Assembly (NCBI GenBank): GCA_902465435.1 | Contig: CABQNH010000010.1 | Location: forward strand, 1-55,775 | Reading direction: 5' to 3' | Source of the DNA: an uncultured Eubacteriales bacterium | Lineage (GTDB): Bacteria; Bacillota; Clostridia; Oscillospirales; Oscillospiraceae | DNA: 55,775 nt | Part shown: piece after piece, positions 41,902 through 48,571 of the stretch | Layout of the letters: every line of letters begins with the position of its first letter | How positions within the stretch are numbered: position 1 is the first letter of the stretch | Program-made: the position numbers and the translations under genes | Notes under the pieces: model-generated | What the model saw: the letters and a program-made list of their open reading frames with translations, nothing else | The model's database searches: none | Told to the model about the DNA's origin: nothing

Positions 41902-42686
41902 CAGCGGTTGCCTCCTTCCTGACGGTTAAAGGGCTTACGCTCGCCGTTGAACGGTCTGCGCTCGCGGCGCTCGCCGTTGCCTCTGCGGTCGTCACGACGG
42001 CGGTCGCCGTTGCGGCGCTCGCGGCGTGCCGGCTCCGGGTTCTCCGCGCGCAGCGTGGAGTTCAGAACCTCGCCCTTGTAGATCCAGACCTTGCAGCCGA
42101 TCTTGCCGTAGGTCGTGTTTGCTTCTGCGAAGCCGTAGTCGATGTCGGCACGGAGCGTCTGAAGCGGAATCGTGCCTTCATGATAGGTTTCGCTGCGTGC
42201 AATTTCAGCACCGCCGAGGCGGCCGCCGCACATGCACTTAATGCCCTTTGCGCCGAGGCGCGTTGCACGCTGCATGGCCTGCTTCATCGCGCGGCGGAAG
42301 GAAATTCTCTTCTCAAGCTGCGCTGCGATGTTCTCGGCGACAAGCTGTGCATTGAGGTCGGGGCTGCGGATCTCAACGATGTTGAGAACGACGGTCTTGC
42401 CGATCTTGGCTTCGACTTCCTGACGCAGCTTTTCAATTTCCTGACCGCCCTTGCCGATTACGACGCCGGGACGGGAGCAGTGGAGATTGATCTTGACCTT
42501 TGCGTTATCTCTTTCGATTTCGATTTTGGCAATGCCGGCGGAGTACAGGCGAGCCTTGAGATCCTTACGAATGTTGTAATCTTCAACAATCAGATCGCCG
42601 ACCTTGTCGTCGCGGGCATACCAACGAGAGTCCCAGTCCTTGATTACGCCAACGCGTAAACCGTGGGGATTAACTTTCTGTCCCAT
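41901..42686 (-). CDS. rpsC: Ribosomal protein S3 with long Arg-rich tail
   Basis: The head protein lines the mRNA entry site. It has an N-terminal KH domain with the GVVIGKGGQEIEKL motif and the C-terminal GRLGGAEIARSETYHEGTIPLQTLRADIDYG block. After about residue 215 the usual protein ends. Here roughly 45 residues follow, rich in Arg, Asp, Gly and Asn, with repeated ERR and PFNGERKPFN motifs. This disordered basic tail is longer than in most species. The stop overlaps the rplP start. Confidence 0.97.
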   Translation of the reverse strand: MGQKVNPHGLRVGVIKDWDSRWYARDDKVGDLIVEDYNIRKDLKARLYSAGIAKIEIERDNAKVKINLHCSRPGVVIGKGGQEIEKLRQEVEAKIGKTVVLNIVEIRSPDLNAQLVAENIAAQLEKRISFRRAMKQAMQRATRLGAKGIKCMCGGRLGGAEIARSETYHEGTIPLQTLRADIDYGFAEANTTYGKIGCKVWIYKGEVLNSTLRAENPEPARRERRNGDRRRDDRRGNGERRERRPFNGERKPFNRQEGGNR

Positions 42687-42703
42687 AGTTAGTAACCTCC
42701 TGC

Positions 42704-43039
42704 TTAAGCCTTCTCGCTCACGCCGATCGTGACATGAGTGGTTCTTTTCAGAATGCGATTGTAACCGCCGCGTGCTCTCGGCATACCGCGCTTCATAATG
42801 GTGCCGGGATTTGCAATGGCAGTCGAAACATACAGCTTCTCAACATCCATGTTGTGGTTGTTTTCTGCGTTTGCAATTGCACTCTTGAGGAGCTTCAGAA
42901 CAGGCTCGGAAGCTGCCTTGGGGGTCTGCATGATATAGGCGCAAGCGGTCTTGACGTCCTTGCCGCGAATGAGGTCGCAGAGGATCTTGACCTTGCGCGG
43001 AGAAATACGCAGGTATTTCAAATTAGCTCTTGCTTCCAT
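42704..43039 (-). CDS. rplV: Ribosomal protein L22
   Basis: The 111-residue protein lines the exit tunnel. It starts EARANLKYLRISPRKVKILCDLIRGKDV and ends with the hairpin region MKRGMPRARGGYNRILKRTTHVTIGV, whose macrolide-contact loop looks normal. It lies between rpsS and rpsC. Confidence 0.98.
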   Translation of the reverse strand: MEARANLKYLRISPRKVKILCDLIRGKDVKTACAYIMQTPKAASEPVLKLLKSAIANAENNHNMDVEKLYVSTAIANPGTIMKRGMPRARGGYNRILKRTTHVTIGVSEKA

Positions 43040-43051
43040 TTGTCTTCCTCC

Positions 43052-43330
43052 TTACTTGCTGTTGGAGGTCTTGGAGCCGGAGTGACCGCGGAACGTTCTG
43101 GTGGGAACGAACTCGCCCAGCTTATGACCAACCATATCTTCCGTCACATAGACGGGAACGTGCTTGCGGCCGTCATGGACGGCGATCGTATGACCAACAA
43201 AGGAGGGGAAAATGGTGGAGGCGCGAGACCAGGTCTTGAGAACCTTCTTTTCGCCGGTTTTGTTCAGCTCTTCAACGCGCTTGAACAGCTCGGGAGCAAC
43301 AAACGGGCCTTTTTTAATGCTTCTGCTCAT
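43052..43330 (-). CDS. rpsS: Ribosomal protein S19
   Basis: The 92-residue head protein reads SRSIKKGPFVAPELFKRVEELN, WSRASTIFPSFVGHTIAVHDGRKHVPVYVTEDMVGHKLGEF and PTRTFRGHSG, all canonical. It lies between rplB and rplV. Confidence 0.98.
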   Translation of the reverse strand: MSRSIKKGPFVAPELFKRVEELNKTGEKKVLKTWSRASTIFPSFVGHTIAVHDGRKHVPVYVTEDMVGHKLGEFVPTRTFRGHSGSKTSNSK

Positions 43331-43344
43331 GATTCATTTCCTCC

Positions 43345-44181
43345 TTACTTGCTGTTGCGACGCTTGATGATGAACTTATCGGTACGGTTCTTCGTCTTGC
43401 GCGTCTTGTAGCCGAGAGCCGGCTTGCCCCACGGAGTGACCGGGCCGGGACGGCCGATCGGTGCGCGGCCTTCGCCGCCGCCGTGCGGGTGGTCGTTCGG
43501 GTTCATGACAGAGCCGCGGACAGTCGGGCGGATACCCATGTGACGGGTACGGCCAGCCTTGCCGATGTGGATGTTCTCATGATCGAGATTGCCGACCTGG
43601 CCGATGGTGGCCTTGCAGTTCAGGCGGACATAGCGAACCTCGCCGGAGGGCATTCTGACCTGAGCCAGCTCGTCTTCCTTTGCCATGAGCTGTGCCGCTG
43701 CGCCGGCGGAACGCACCAGCTGTGCGCCGCGGCCGCTCTGCAGCTCGATGTTGTGGATGACGGTGCCAACGGGGATGTTTGCAATGGGCAGGCAGTTGCC
43801 GGGCTTAATGTCGGCCGCTGCGGAGGAAACGACGGTGTCGCCGACCTTCAGGCCAACCGGCGAGAGGATGTAGCGAAGTTCGCCGTCTTCATACTTCACA
43901 AGAGCGATGAACGCGCTGCGGTTCGGGTCGTATTCAAGACGAACGACCGTTGCGTTCATATCCAGCTTGTCACGACGGAAGTCGATGATTCTGTACTTAC
44001 GTCTGTTGCCGCCGCCGCGATGGCGAACGGTGATTCTGCCGTAGCTGTTGCGACCAGAGTTCTTCTTCAGGGTCTCAACCAGGCTACGCTCAGGTTTTGC
44101 CTTCTTATCCACGCCGTCGAATGCAGAAACCGTCATGTTTCTTCTCGCCGGGGTATAGGGCTTGAAAGATTTGATAGCCAT
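43345..44181 (-). CDS. rplB: Ribosomal protein L2
   Basis: The 278-residue protein supports the peptidyl transferase centre. It starts AIKSFKPYTPARRNMTVSAFD, includes GRNSYGRITVRHRGGGNRRKYRIIDFRR and the conserved MNPNDHPHGGGEGRAPIGRPGPVTPWGKPALG loop with its essential His. It lies between rplW and rpsS. Confidence 0.98.
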   Translation of the reverse strand: MAIKSFKPYTPARRNMTVSAFDGVDKKAKPERSLVETLKKNSGRNSYGRITVRHRGGGNRRKYRIIDFRRDKLDMNATVVRLEYDPNRSAFIALVKYEDGELRYILSPVGLKVGDTVVSSAAADIKPGNCLPIANIPVGTVIHNIELQSGRGAQLVRSAGAAAQLMAKEDELAQVRMPSGEVRYVRLNCKATIGQVGNLDHENIHIGKAGRTRHMGIRPTVRGSVMNPNDHPHGGGEGRAPIGRPGPVTPWGKPALGYKTRKTKNRTDKFIIKRRNSK

Positions 44182-44203
44182 ATTGCGTTACTCCTTTTTG
44201 AGA

Positions 44204-44500
44204 TTAAATCATACCTTCGAAGAACTCGATGGTCTTGGAATCGGCGGTCAGCTTGACCATAGCCTTCTTGTAAGCGGCGGTGCGGCCTGCGGGATAAGCG
44301 CCCTGACGCTTCTGCTTGCCGTCCGTGCGGAGGGTGTTGACCTTTTCAACCTTGACGCCGAAGATTTCTTCGATAGCGTGCTTGATCTCGGTCTTGTTGG
44401 CGTCCACGGCAACCTTGAAGACGTACTTCTTATCTGCGGTGCCTTCCATGGACTGCTCGGTGATCACCGGGCTCTTGATGATATCGTAAGCATTCTTCAT
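44204..44500 (-). CDS. rplW: Ribosomal protein L23
   Basis: The 98-residue exit-site protein, docking point for trigger factor and SRP, contains YDIIKSPVITEQSM, YVFKVAVDANKTEIKHAIEEIFGVKVEKVNTLRTDGKQKRQGAYPAGRTAAYKKA. Its ATG overlaps the last base of the rplD stop (TAATG), so the two are coupled. Confidence 0.98.
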   Translation of the reverse strand: MKNAYDIIKSPVITEQSMEGTADKKYVFKVAVDANKTEIKHAIEEIFGVKVEKVNTLRTDGKQKRQGAYPAGRTAAYKKAMVKLTADSKTIEFFEGMI

Positions 44501-45120
44501 TATGCGAATACCTCCTCAATCTTTGCCAGCGCAGCCTTGTCAACAACAAGCTTCTTTGCATTCAGGATGTCATACACGTTAATGACGTTTGCGAAAGTCG
44601 TTGCAACACCGGGGATGTTGCGTGCGGACTTCACGACATTGTCATTGACCTCGGCAGTGACAACCAGCGCCTTGCCGTCAACATGAACTGCGTTCAGGAA
44701 GTTCTTGAAATTCTTCGTCTTGATCGCGTCGAGCTTGATCTCGTCGATGACGACGATGCTCTCGCTCTGTGCCTTCGCGCTCAGTGCGCTCTTCAGTGCC
44801 AGTCTCTTCACCTTCTTATTGAGGGTGTAGGAGTAATCTCTGGGCTTCGGAGCAAACACGATGCCGCCGTGCGTCCACTGGGGAGCGCGCGTGCTGCCCT
44901 GGCGGGCGCGGCCGGTGCCCTTCTGTCTCCACGGCTTCTTGCCGCCGCCGGAAACCTCCGCGCGGGTCAGCGCGGACTGTGTGCCCTGGCGGCAGTTCGC
45001 AAGATGATTCTTGACGACGTCATGCACAACGGATTCGTTCGACTCGATGCCGAAAATGGCTTCGGAAAGTTCAACTTCGCCGACAACTTTGCCATTCATG
45101 TCAAAAACGTTTGTCTTCAT
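44500..45120 (-). CDS. rplD: Ribosomal protein L4
   Basis: The 206-residue protein has the tunnel loop SGGGKKPWRQKGTGRARQGSTRAPQWTHGGIVFAPKPRDYSYTLNKKVKR and a globular C-terminus. L4 represses the S10 operon in enterobacteria; whether this holds here is unknown. It follows rplC by 19 bases. Confidence 0.98.
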   Translation of the reverse strand: MKTNVFDMNGKVVGEVELSEAIFGIESNESVVHDVVKNHLANCRQGTQSALTRAEVSGGGKKPWRQKGTGRARQGSTRAPQWTHGGIVFAPKPRDYSYTLNKKVKRLALKSALSAKAQSESIVVIDEIKLDAIKTKNFKNFLNAVHVDGKALVVTAEVNDNVVKSARNIPGVATTFANVINVYDILNAKKLVVDKAALAKIEEVFA

Positions 45121-45139
45121 TGTTTAACTCTCCTTTCTA

Positions 45140-45865
45140 TTAGCGGTTTCTTGCGGAAGCCTTCTGCGGGTTGGTACGAGCGGAAGCCTTCTGCGGGTTG
45201 GTGCTGACGCCAGCCTCGCCCTTCGCAACACGGATCTTCTTGACGGTGGTCTTCAGATACACAATGCCGCCCTTGGGGCCGGGAACTGCGCCGCGAACAA
45301 CGATCATATTGAGGTCAGCGTCTACCTTGACAACGTCGAGGTTCTGCACGGTAACCTGCTCAACGCCCATATGGCCAGGCATGTTCTTGCCCTTGAAGAT
45401 ACGGGAAGGATCGGAGCAAGCGCCCATGGAGCCGGAGTGACGGTGAACCGGGCCGCCGCCGTGGGACATCTTCTGGATGTGCGTGCCGTGACGCTTGACA
45501 GCGCCCTGGAAGCCATGACCCTTGGAAATGCCGGTCACATCGATGTGATCGCCAGCCGCGAAGGTGTCTGCCTTGATCTCGTCGCCGACTTTCATCTCAG
45601 CAGCCTTGTCCAGCTTGAATTCCTTGAGGTGTCTCTTCGCGGAAACGCCTGCCTTTTTGAGGTGGCCAAGTTCCGGCTTGGACAGCTTGCGCTCTTTGAC
45701 GTCTTCAAAGCCGAGCTGAACGGAGACATAGCCATCGTTTTCAACCGTCTTCTTCTGTGCAACGACGCAGGGGCCTGCTTCAATTACGGTTACAGGAATC
45801 ACCTTGCCGCTGTCATCGAAGATCTGGGTCATGCCCACTTTTTTGCCGATGATTGCTTTCTGCAT
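45140..45865 (-). CDS. rplC: Ribosomal protein L3 with duplicated C-terminal repeat
   Basis: The 241-residue protein starts QKAIIGKKVGMTQIFDDSGKVIPVTVIEAGPC. It includes the central extension GHGFQGAVKRHGTHIQKMSHGGGPVHRHSGSMGACSDPSRIFKGKNMPGHMG, which reaches the peptidyl transferase centre. The extreme C-terminus carries TNPQKASAR twice in tandem, from an exact 23 bp repeat with 27 bp period (45153-45175 and 45180-45202). The repeats lie beyond the conserved fold. Confidence 0.97.
   Translation of the reverse strand: MQKAIIGKKVGMTQIFDDSGKVIPVTVIEAGPCVVAQKKTVENDGYVSVQLGFEDVKERKLSKPELGHLKKAGVSAKRHLKEFKLDKAAEMKVGDEIKADTFAAGDHIDVTGISKGHGFQGAVKRHGTHIQKMSHGGGPVHRHSGSMGACSDPSRIFKGKNMPGHMGVEQVTVQNLDVVKVDADLNMIVVRGAVPGPKGGIVYLKTTVKKIRVAKGEAGVSTNPQKASARTNPQKASARNR
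45153..45202. repeat. 27 bp-period tandem repeat in rplC 3' end
   Basis: Two identical 23 bp blocks start GCGGAAGCCTTCTGCGGG and encode the repeated residues TNPQKASAR. It is a recent-looking in-frame duplication that may vary in number between strains. Confidence 0.9.
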
Positions 45866-45889
45866 TTTTTACTTTCTCCTTTTTAGGTT

Positions 45890-45940
45890 ATTGGTTGACA
45901 AACTTGACCATTGGGCAGCCATTGGTTTATCAACTTGACC
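45890..45940. repeat. Imperfect 20 bp direct repeat before rplC
   Basis: ATTGGTTGACAAACTTGACC (45890-45909) and ATTGGTTTATCAACTTGACC (45921-45940) match at 17 of 20 positions with a 31-base period. They lie in the untranslated region between rpsJ and rplC, just upstream of the rplC ribosome site. They may be binding or processing sites in the mRNA. Confidence 0.75.
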
Positions 45941-45985
45941 CGTCTGCCTTACTTACAGACTGCGGCGGGCACGCTGCAATATATT

Positions 45986-46013
45986 ATTATAATGTATTAC
46001 AGCTTTATCTCAA
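45986..46013 (-). promoter_or_regulatory. Internal promoter between rpsJ and rplC
   Basis: Minus-strand -35 TTGAGA (46008-46013, inside the end of rpsJ), 16-base spacer and perfect -10 TATAAT (45986-45991). It would transcribe rplC onward independently of rpsJ. Confidence 0.6.
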
Positions 46014-46308
46014 TCTCAACACCGGCCGGAAGGTCGAGTGCCATCAGGGCTTCTACGCACTTCTGGTTGGGGTTGAGGATATCGATCAATCTCTTATGGG
46101 TTCTGCGCTCGAACTGCTCACGGGAATCCTTATACTTATGAACAGCACGAAGAATGGTGACGACTTCCTTGCGCGTGGGAAGGGGGATCGGGCCGGAAAC
46201 GGCCGCGCCGTTGCGCTTTGCGGTTTCCACGATCTTTTCTGCGCTGGAGTCGATGAGCTGATGATCATAGGCCTTGAGGCGAATTCTGATCATTTCCTGG
46301 TTTGCCAT
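45997..46308 (-). CDS. rpsJ: Ribosomal protein S10
   Basis: The 103-residue protein of the small-subunit head, also the NusE antitermination factor, is the first gene of the cluster. It reads MIRIRLKAYDHQLIDSSAEKIVETAKRNGAAVSGPIPLPTRKEV and ERRTHKRLIDILNPNQKCVEALMALDLPAGVEIEIKL. AAGGAGG precedes the ATG. Unlike many Firmicutes, no rpsL, rpsG, fusA or tuf genes lie upstream; the next gene is divergent. A 130-base gap with repeats and a promoter separates it from rplC. Confidence 0.98.
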   Translation of the reverse strand: MANQEMIRIRLKAYDHQLIDSSAEKIVETAKRNGAAVSGPIPLPTRKEVVTILRAVHKYKDSREQFERRTHKRLIDILNPNQKCVEALMALDLPAGVEIEIKL

Positions 46309-46414
46309 TGTTGTTTCCTCCTTGAAACGTACTCAGTGTTTTTCGTTGTCTTCGCTGGGTACGGTCGAGTTTTCCTGTACGCTTTGCCGTGCGTATCACT
46401 CCGTAACATGAAAA

Positions 46415-46434
46415 ACGGCCGAACTTGTCGGCCT
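46415..46434 (-). terminator. Terminator hairpin within the S10 leader
   Basis: On the minus strand GGCCGA-ACAAGT-TCGGCC-type pairing (about 7 bp, short loop) is followed by GTTTTT. It lies about 160 bases downstream of the rpsJ promoter and about 105 bases before the start codon. It could be an attenuator for the ribosomal cluster. Confidence 0.6.
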
Positions 46435-46594
46435 GCTTTCCACGCGCGGCGATATACGCAGCGCAGCTGGAATCCTCAGCCGCCCGATGACCGGACATAC
46501 TCTGCGGAAGTTACCGTCAAAAACGCAATCTCCCGCTTCATCGCAGTTGCACGCCTTGCCGTGTGTGTCACACCCGCTTTTCGCGTGCCCATTT

Positions 46595-46623
46595 ATTTTA
46601 CAAGCAAATTTTCCAAATGTCAA
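46595..46623 (-). promoter_or_regulatory. Main promoter of the S10-spc-alpha cluster
   Basis: Minus-strand consensus -35 TTGACA (46618-46623), 17-base spacer and -10 TAAAAT (46595-46600), with A/T-rich sequence upstream resembling an UP element. It leaves a leader of about 280 bases before rpsJ. Confidence 0.85.
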
Positions 46624-46782
46624 GCACAATTTTGGGGTTTTTCATAAAATTTTTTCAATAAATTCAGTAAAAACGCAGAAAAATCCTCAACTTTCCGATT
46701 GGCGCGCCGCACGCTGCGCGCTTCCGTCAAAATACGTCCTCTTTGTGCGGCAGGCCCGCAAAACGCAGCGTGCAAAGCTTGC

Positions 46783-46811
46783 TTGCAAAACATCGGTTTC
46801 CATGCTATACT
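46783..46811 (+). promoter_or_regulatory. SigA-type promoter for M42 peptidase
   Basis: -35 TTGCAA (46783-46788), 17-base spacer and -10 TATACT (46806-46811) give a short leader of about 20 bases. It is divergent from the S10 promoter, about 160 bases away. Confidence 0.8.
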
Positions 46812-46834
46812 TTTTGCAGAAAGGGGGTTCTGCA

Positions 46835-47869
46835 ATGAAAACCTATACAGATTTTGCAATTCAAAAAACCGTTGAGCTGCTTGCGATCGACAGCCCCACC
46901 GGTTATACAAGGGAGGCCGCCGATTATGTGATCCGAGAATTCTCCGCGCTGGGCTTTTCCGCAAGGAAAACCGTAAAGGGCGGCGTGCTCGTTGATCTCG
47001 GCGGCAAGGACTCCGAGAACGCGCTCCTGCTGGAAGCGCATGTCGATACGCTCGGCGCAATGGTCGCAGAGGTCAAAGCAAACGGCCGCCTGCGGCTCGA
47101 CCGGCTCGGCGGATTGAACGCCAATAACGTAGAGGGCGAAAACTGCCGCATCCGCACCCTGGACGGCTCTGTCTATGAGGGCACGATCCAACTCTGCAAT
47201 GCCTCTATCCATGTGAACGGCGACTATAACGACACCAAGCGCAGCTTCTCCACGGTTGAGGTCGTGCCGGATGTTCCAACGCAGTCAAAGGCGGAAACGG
47301 AAGCACTCGGCATCCATACCGGCGATTACGTTTGCGTGGAGGCGCGCACGCGCGTAACGGAAACCGGCTACATCAAAAGCCGCTTTCTGGATGACAAGCT
47401 CTCAGTCGGCATTCTCCTCGGTCTTGCCAAGTACCTGAAGGAGGAGCAGCGCACACCGGAGCGCCGTGTATATCTGCATATCACGGTGTATGAGGAGGTT
47501 GGCCACGGCGGCGCGGCCTCTGTTCCCGCAGGGGTGACGGAAGCCATCTCCGTGGACATGGGCTGCGTCGGCGACGGGCTTTCCTGCACCGAGCGGCAGG
47601 TTTCCATCTGCTCCAAGGACGGCGGCGGCCCTTATTCCTACGAGGTCGTCTCCAAGCTCATTTCCGCCGCCAGGAAGACGGGCGCCAGCTATGCCGTCGA
47701 TATTTATCCGCACTATGGTTCTGACGTGGACGTCACGCTGATTGCTGGGCACGACGTCCGCCACGGTCTGATCGGCGCAGGCGTCTACGCTTCGCACGGC
47801 TACGAGCGCAGTCATCGAGACGGTGTAGAAAACACGCTCAAGCTGCTCAAGGGCTATCTTTTTGACTAA
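46835..47869 (+). CDS. M42-family aminopeptidase
   Basis: This 344-residue cytosolic metallopeptidase resembles the FrvX/PepA-type M42 family, which forms tetrahedral dodecamers that trim peptides. Metal and catalytic motifs are LLLEAHVDTLGAMV (His and Asp), SRFLDDKLSVGIL (bridging Asp), YEEVGHGGA (catalytic and metal Glu), ISVDMGCVGD (Asp) and SHGYERSH (C-terminal His). The start at 46835 has AGGGGG seven to eight bases upstream and its own promoter. The longer in-frame extension covers intergenic DNA. Downstream is the repeat cluster. Confidence 0.93.
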   Translation: MKTYTDFAIQKTVELLAIDSPTGYTREAADYVIREFSALGFSARKTVKGGVLVDLGGKDSENALLLEAHVDTLGAMVAEVKANGRLRLDRLGGLNANNVEGENCRIRTLDGSVYEGTIQLCNASIHVNGDYNDTKRSFSTVEVVPDVPTQSKAETEALGIHTGDYVCVEARTRVTETGYIKSRFLDDKLSVGILLGLAKYLKEEQRTPERRVYLHITVYEEVGHGGAASVPAGVTEAISVDMGCVGDGLSCTERQVSICSKDGGGPYSYEVVSKLISAARKTGASYAVDIYPHYGSDVDVTLIAGHDVRHGLIGAGVYASHGYERSHRDGVENTLKLLKGYLFD

Positions 47870-47965
47870 GCGGTGGCTGCTTACTCTATTTATAATATTG
47901 TATATGAGAATTACGACGTATCAAGCGCAGTGCCACCGGCAGATGATTGACCTCATAACTTCCTT

Positions 47966-48007
47966 GAAGTCCGTCAGCGTGTGAAAAGAGTTCTTGATAC
48001 GCCGAAG
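47966..48007 (+). repeat. Degraded terminus and palindrome of the 220 bp element
   Basis: CTTGAAGTCCGTCAGCGTGTGAAAA aligns in order with the right end of copy 3 plus its palindrome (CTTGATCGTCTGTCAGCGTGTCAAAA). It is followed by the same GGAGCCGCAC hairpin, suggesting an older, mostly deleted unit upstream of two intact ones. Confidence 0.6.
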
Positions 48008-48031
48008 GGAGCCGCACTTCCGTGCGGCTCC
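48008..48031. terminator. GGAGCCGCAC hairpin, first copy
   Basis: GGAGCCGCAC-TTCC-GTGCGGCTCC is a perfect 10 bp stem with a TTCC loop, one base before repeat copy 2. The same hairpin recurs at 48504-48531, so it was duplicated together with the repeat. It is likely the terminator of the M42 peptidase gene. Confidence 0.6.
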
Positions 48032-48032
48032 T

Positions 48033-48251
48033 CAGACTGTCAATAAAGTCCGCAACCGTCAAAATGAGAAAACATTTTTGACGATTTCTATGGGAAACGT
48101 ATTCACTCTATTTTGGAAAAATTCAAACAAATACAGTTCAAAAAGTGGATAAAGTTTATTATTTTGACTTACTTCGGAACTCGCGCCCTACCGTACCTAT
48201 GTACTTGTGCAGGCGCGAGTTTCTTGTATTCCGAACTTTCTTGATAGTCTG
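48033..48251 (+). mobile_element. MITE-like 220 bp repeat, copy 2 (complete)
   Basis: The left end CAGACTGTCAATAAAGTCCG and the inverse of the right end, CAGACTATCAAGAAAGTTCG, are imperfect inverted repeats. Inside are GTCAAAA/TTTTGAC and the 10 bp stem AACTCGCGCC/GGCGCGAGTT, with the loop sequence TACCGTACCTATGTAC shared by all copies. One T separates it from copy 3, forming a direct tandem. There is no coding capacity. Confidence 0.85.
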
Positions 48252-48252
48252 T

Positions 48253-48472
48253 CAGACTGTCAATAAAGTCCGTAACCGTCAAAATGGGAAAACAATTTTG
48301 ACGTTTTCCATGTGAAACGTATCCATTCTGTTTTTGGGAAATTTCAAACAAATACAGTTCAAAAAGTGGATAAAGTTCATTATTTTGACTTACTTCGGAA
48401 CTCGCGCCCTACCGTACCTATGTACGCCGACGGGCGCGAGTTTCTTGTATTCCGAACTTTCTTGATCGTCTG
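48253..48472 (+). mobile_element. MITE-like 220 bp repeat, copy 3 (complete)
   Basis: It is nearly identical in layout to copy 2, with the same left terminus and a right terminus reading CAGACGATCAAGAAAGTTCG in inverse. The main stem is extended to AACTCGCGCCC/GGGCGCGAGTT by paired changes at its top, while the loop TACCGTACCTATGTAC is unchanged. One T separates it from the palindrome at 48474. Confidence 0.85.
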
Positions 48473-48473
48473 T

Positions 48474-48504
48474 CAGCGTGTCAAAAAGGTTTTTTGACAC
48501 GCTG
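48474..48504. repeat. Palindrome, copy B (31 bp)
   Basis: This is the inverse orientation of the palindrome at 34-65, with one A fewer in the left arm. It lies one base after copy 3 and merges into the GGGGAGCCGCAC hairpin. Confidence 0.85.
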
Positions 48505-48531
48505 GGGAGCCGCACTTCCGTGCGGCTCCCC
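48504..48531. terminator. GGGGAGCCGCAC hairpin, second copy
   Basis: A perfect 12 bp stem with a TTCC loop is followed by GTTCTTTTCCC on the plus strand. It lies between the convergent M42 peptidase and SHOCT protein genes, about 40 bases after the SHOCT gene stop. Confidence 0.7.
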
Positions 48532-48571
48532 GTTCTTTTCCCGATTACAAGTCCCGATTACAAGGAAATTG

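Noticed and set aside
48169..48351. 60-codon frame spanning repeat copies 2 and 3
   Set aside because: It crosses the junction of two repeats, has no ribosome site and is not preserved in copy 1.
48033..48472. The tandem 220 bp copies as a CRISPR array or rRNA-like repeat
   Set aside because: Units are far longer than CRISPR repeats, there are no unique spacers (one base separates them), and each copy has its own inverted termini.
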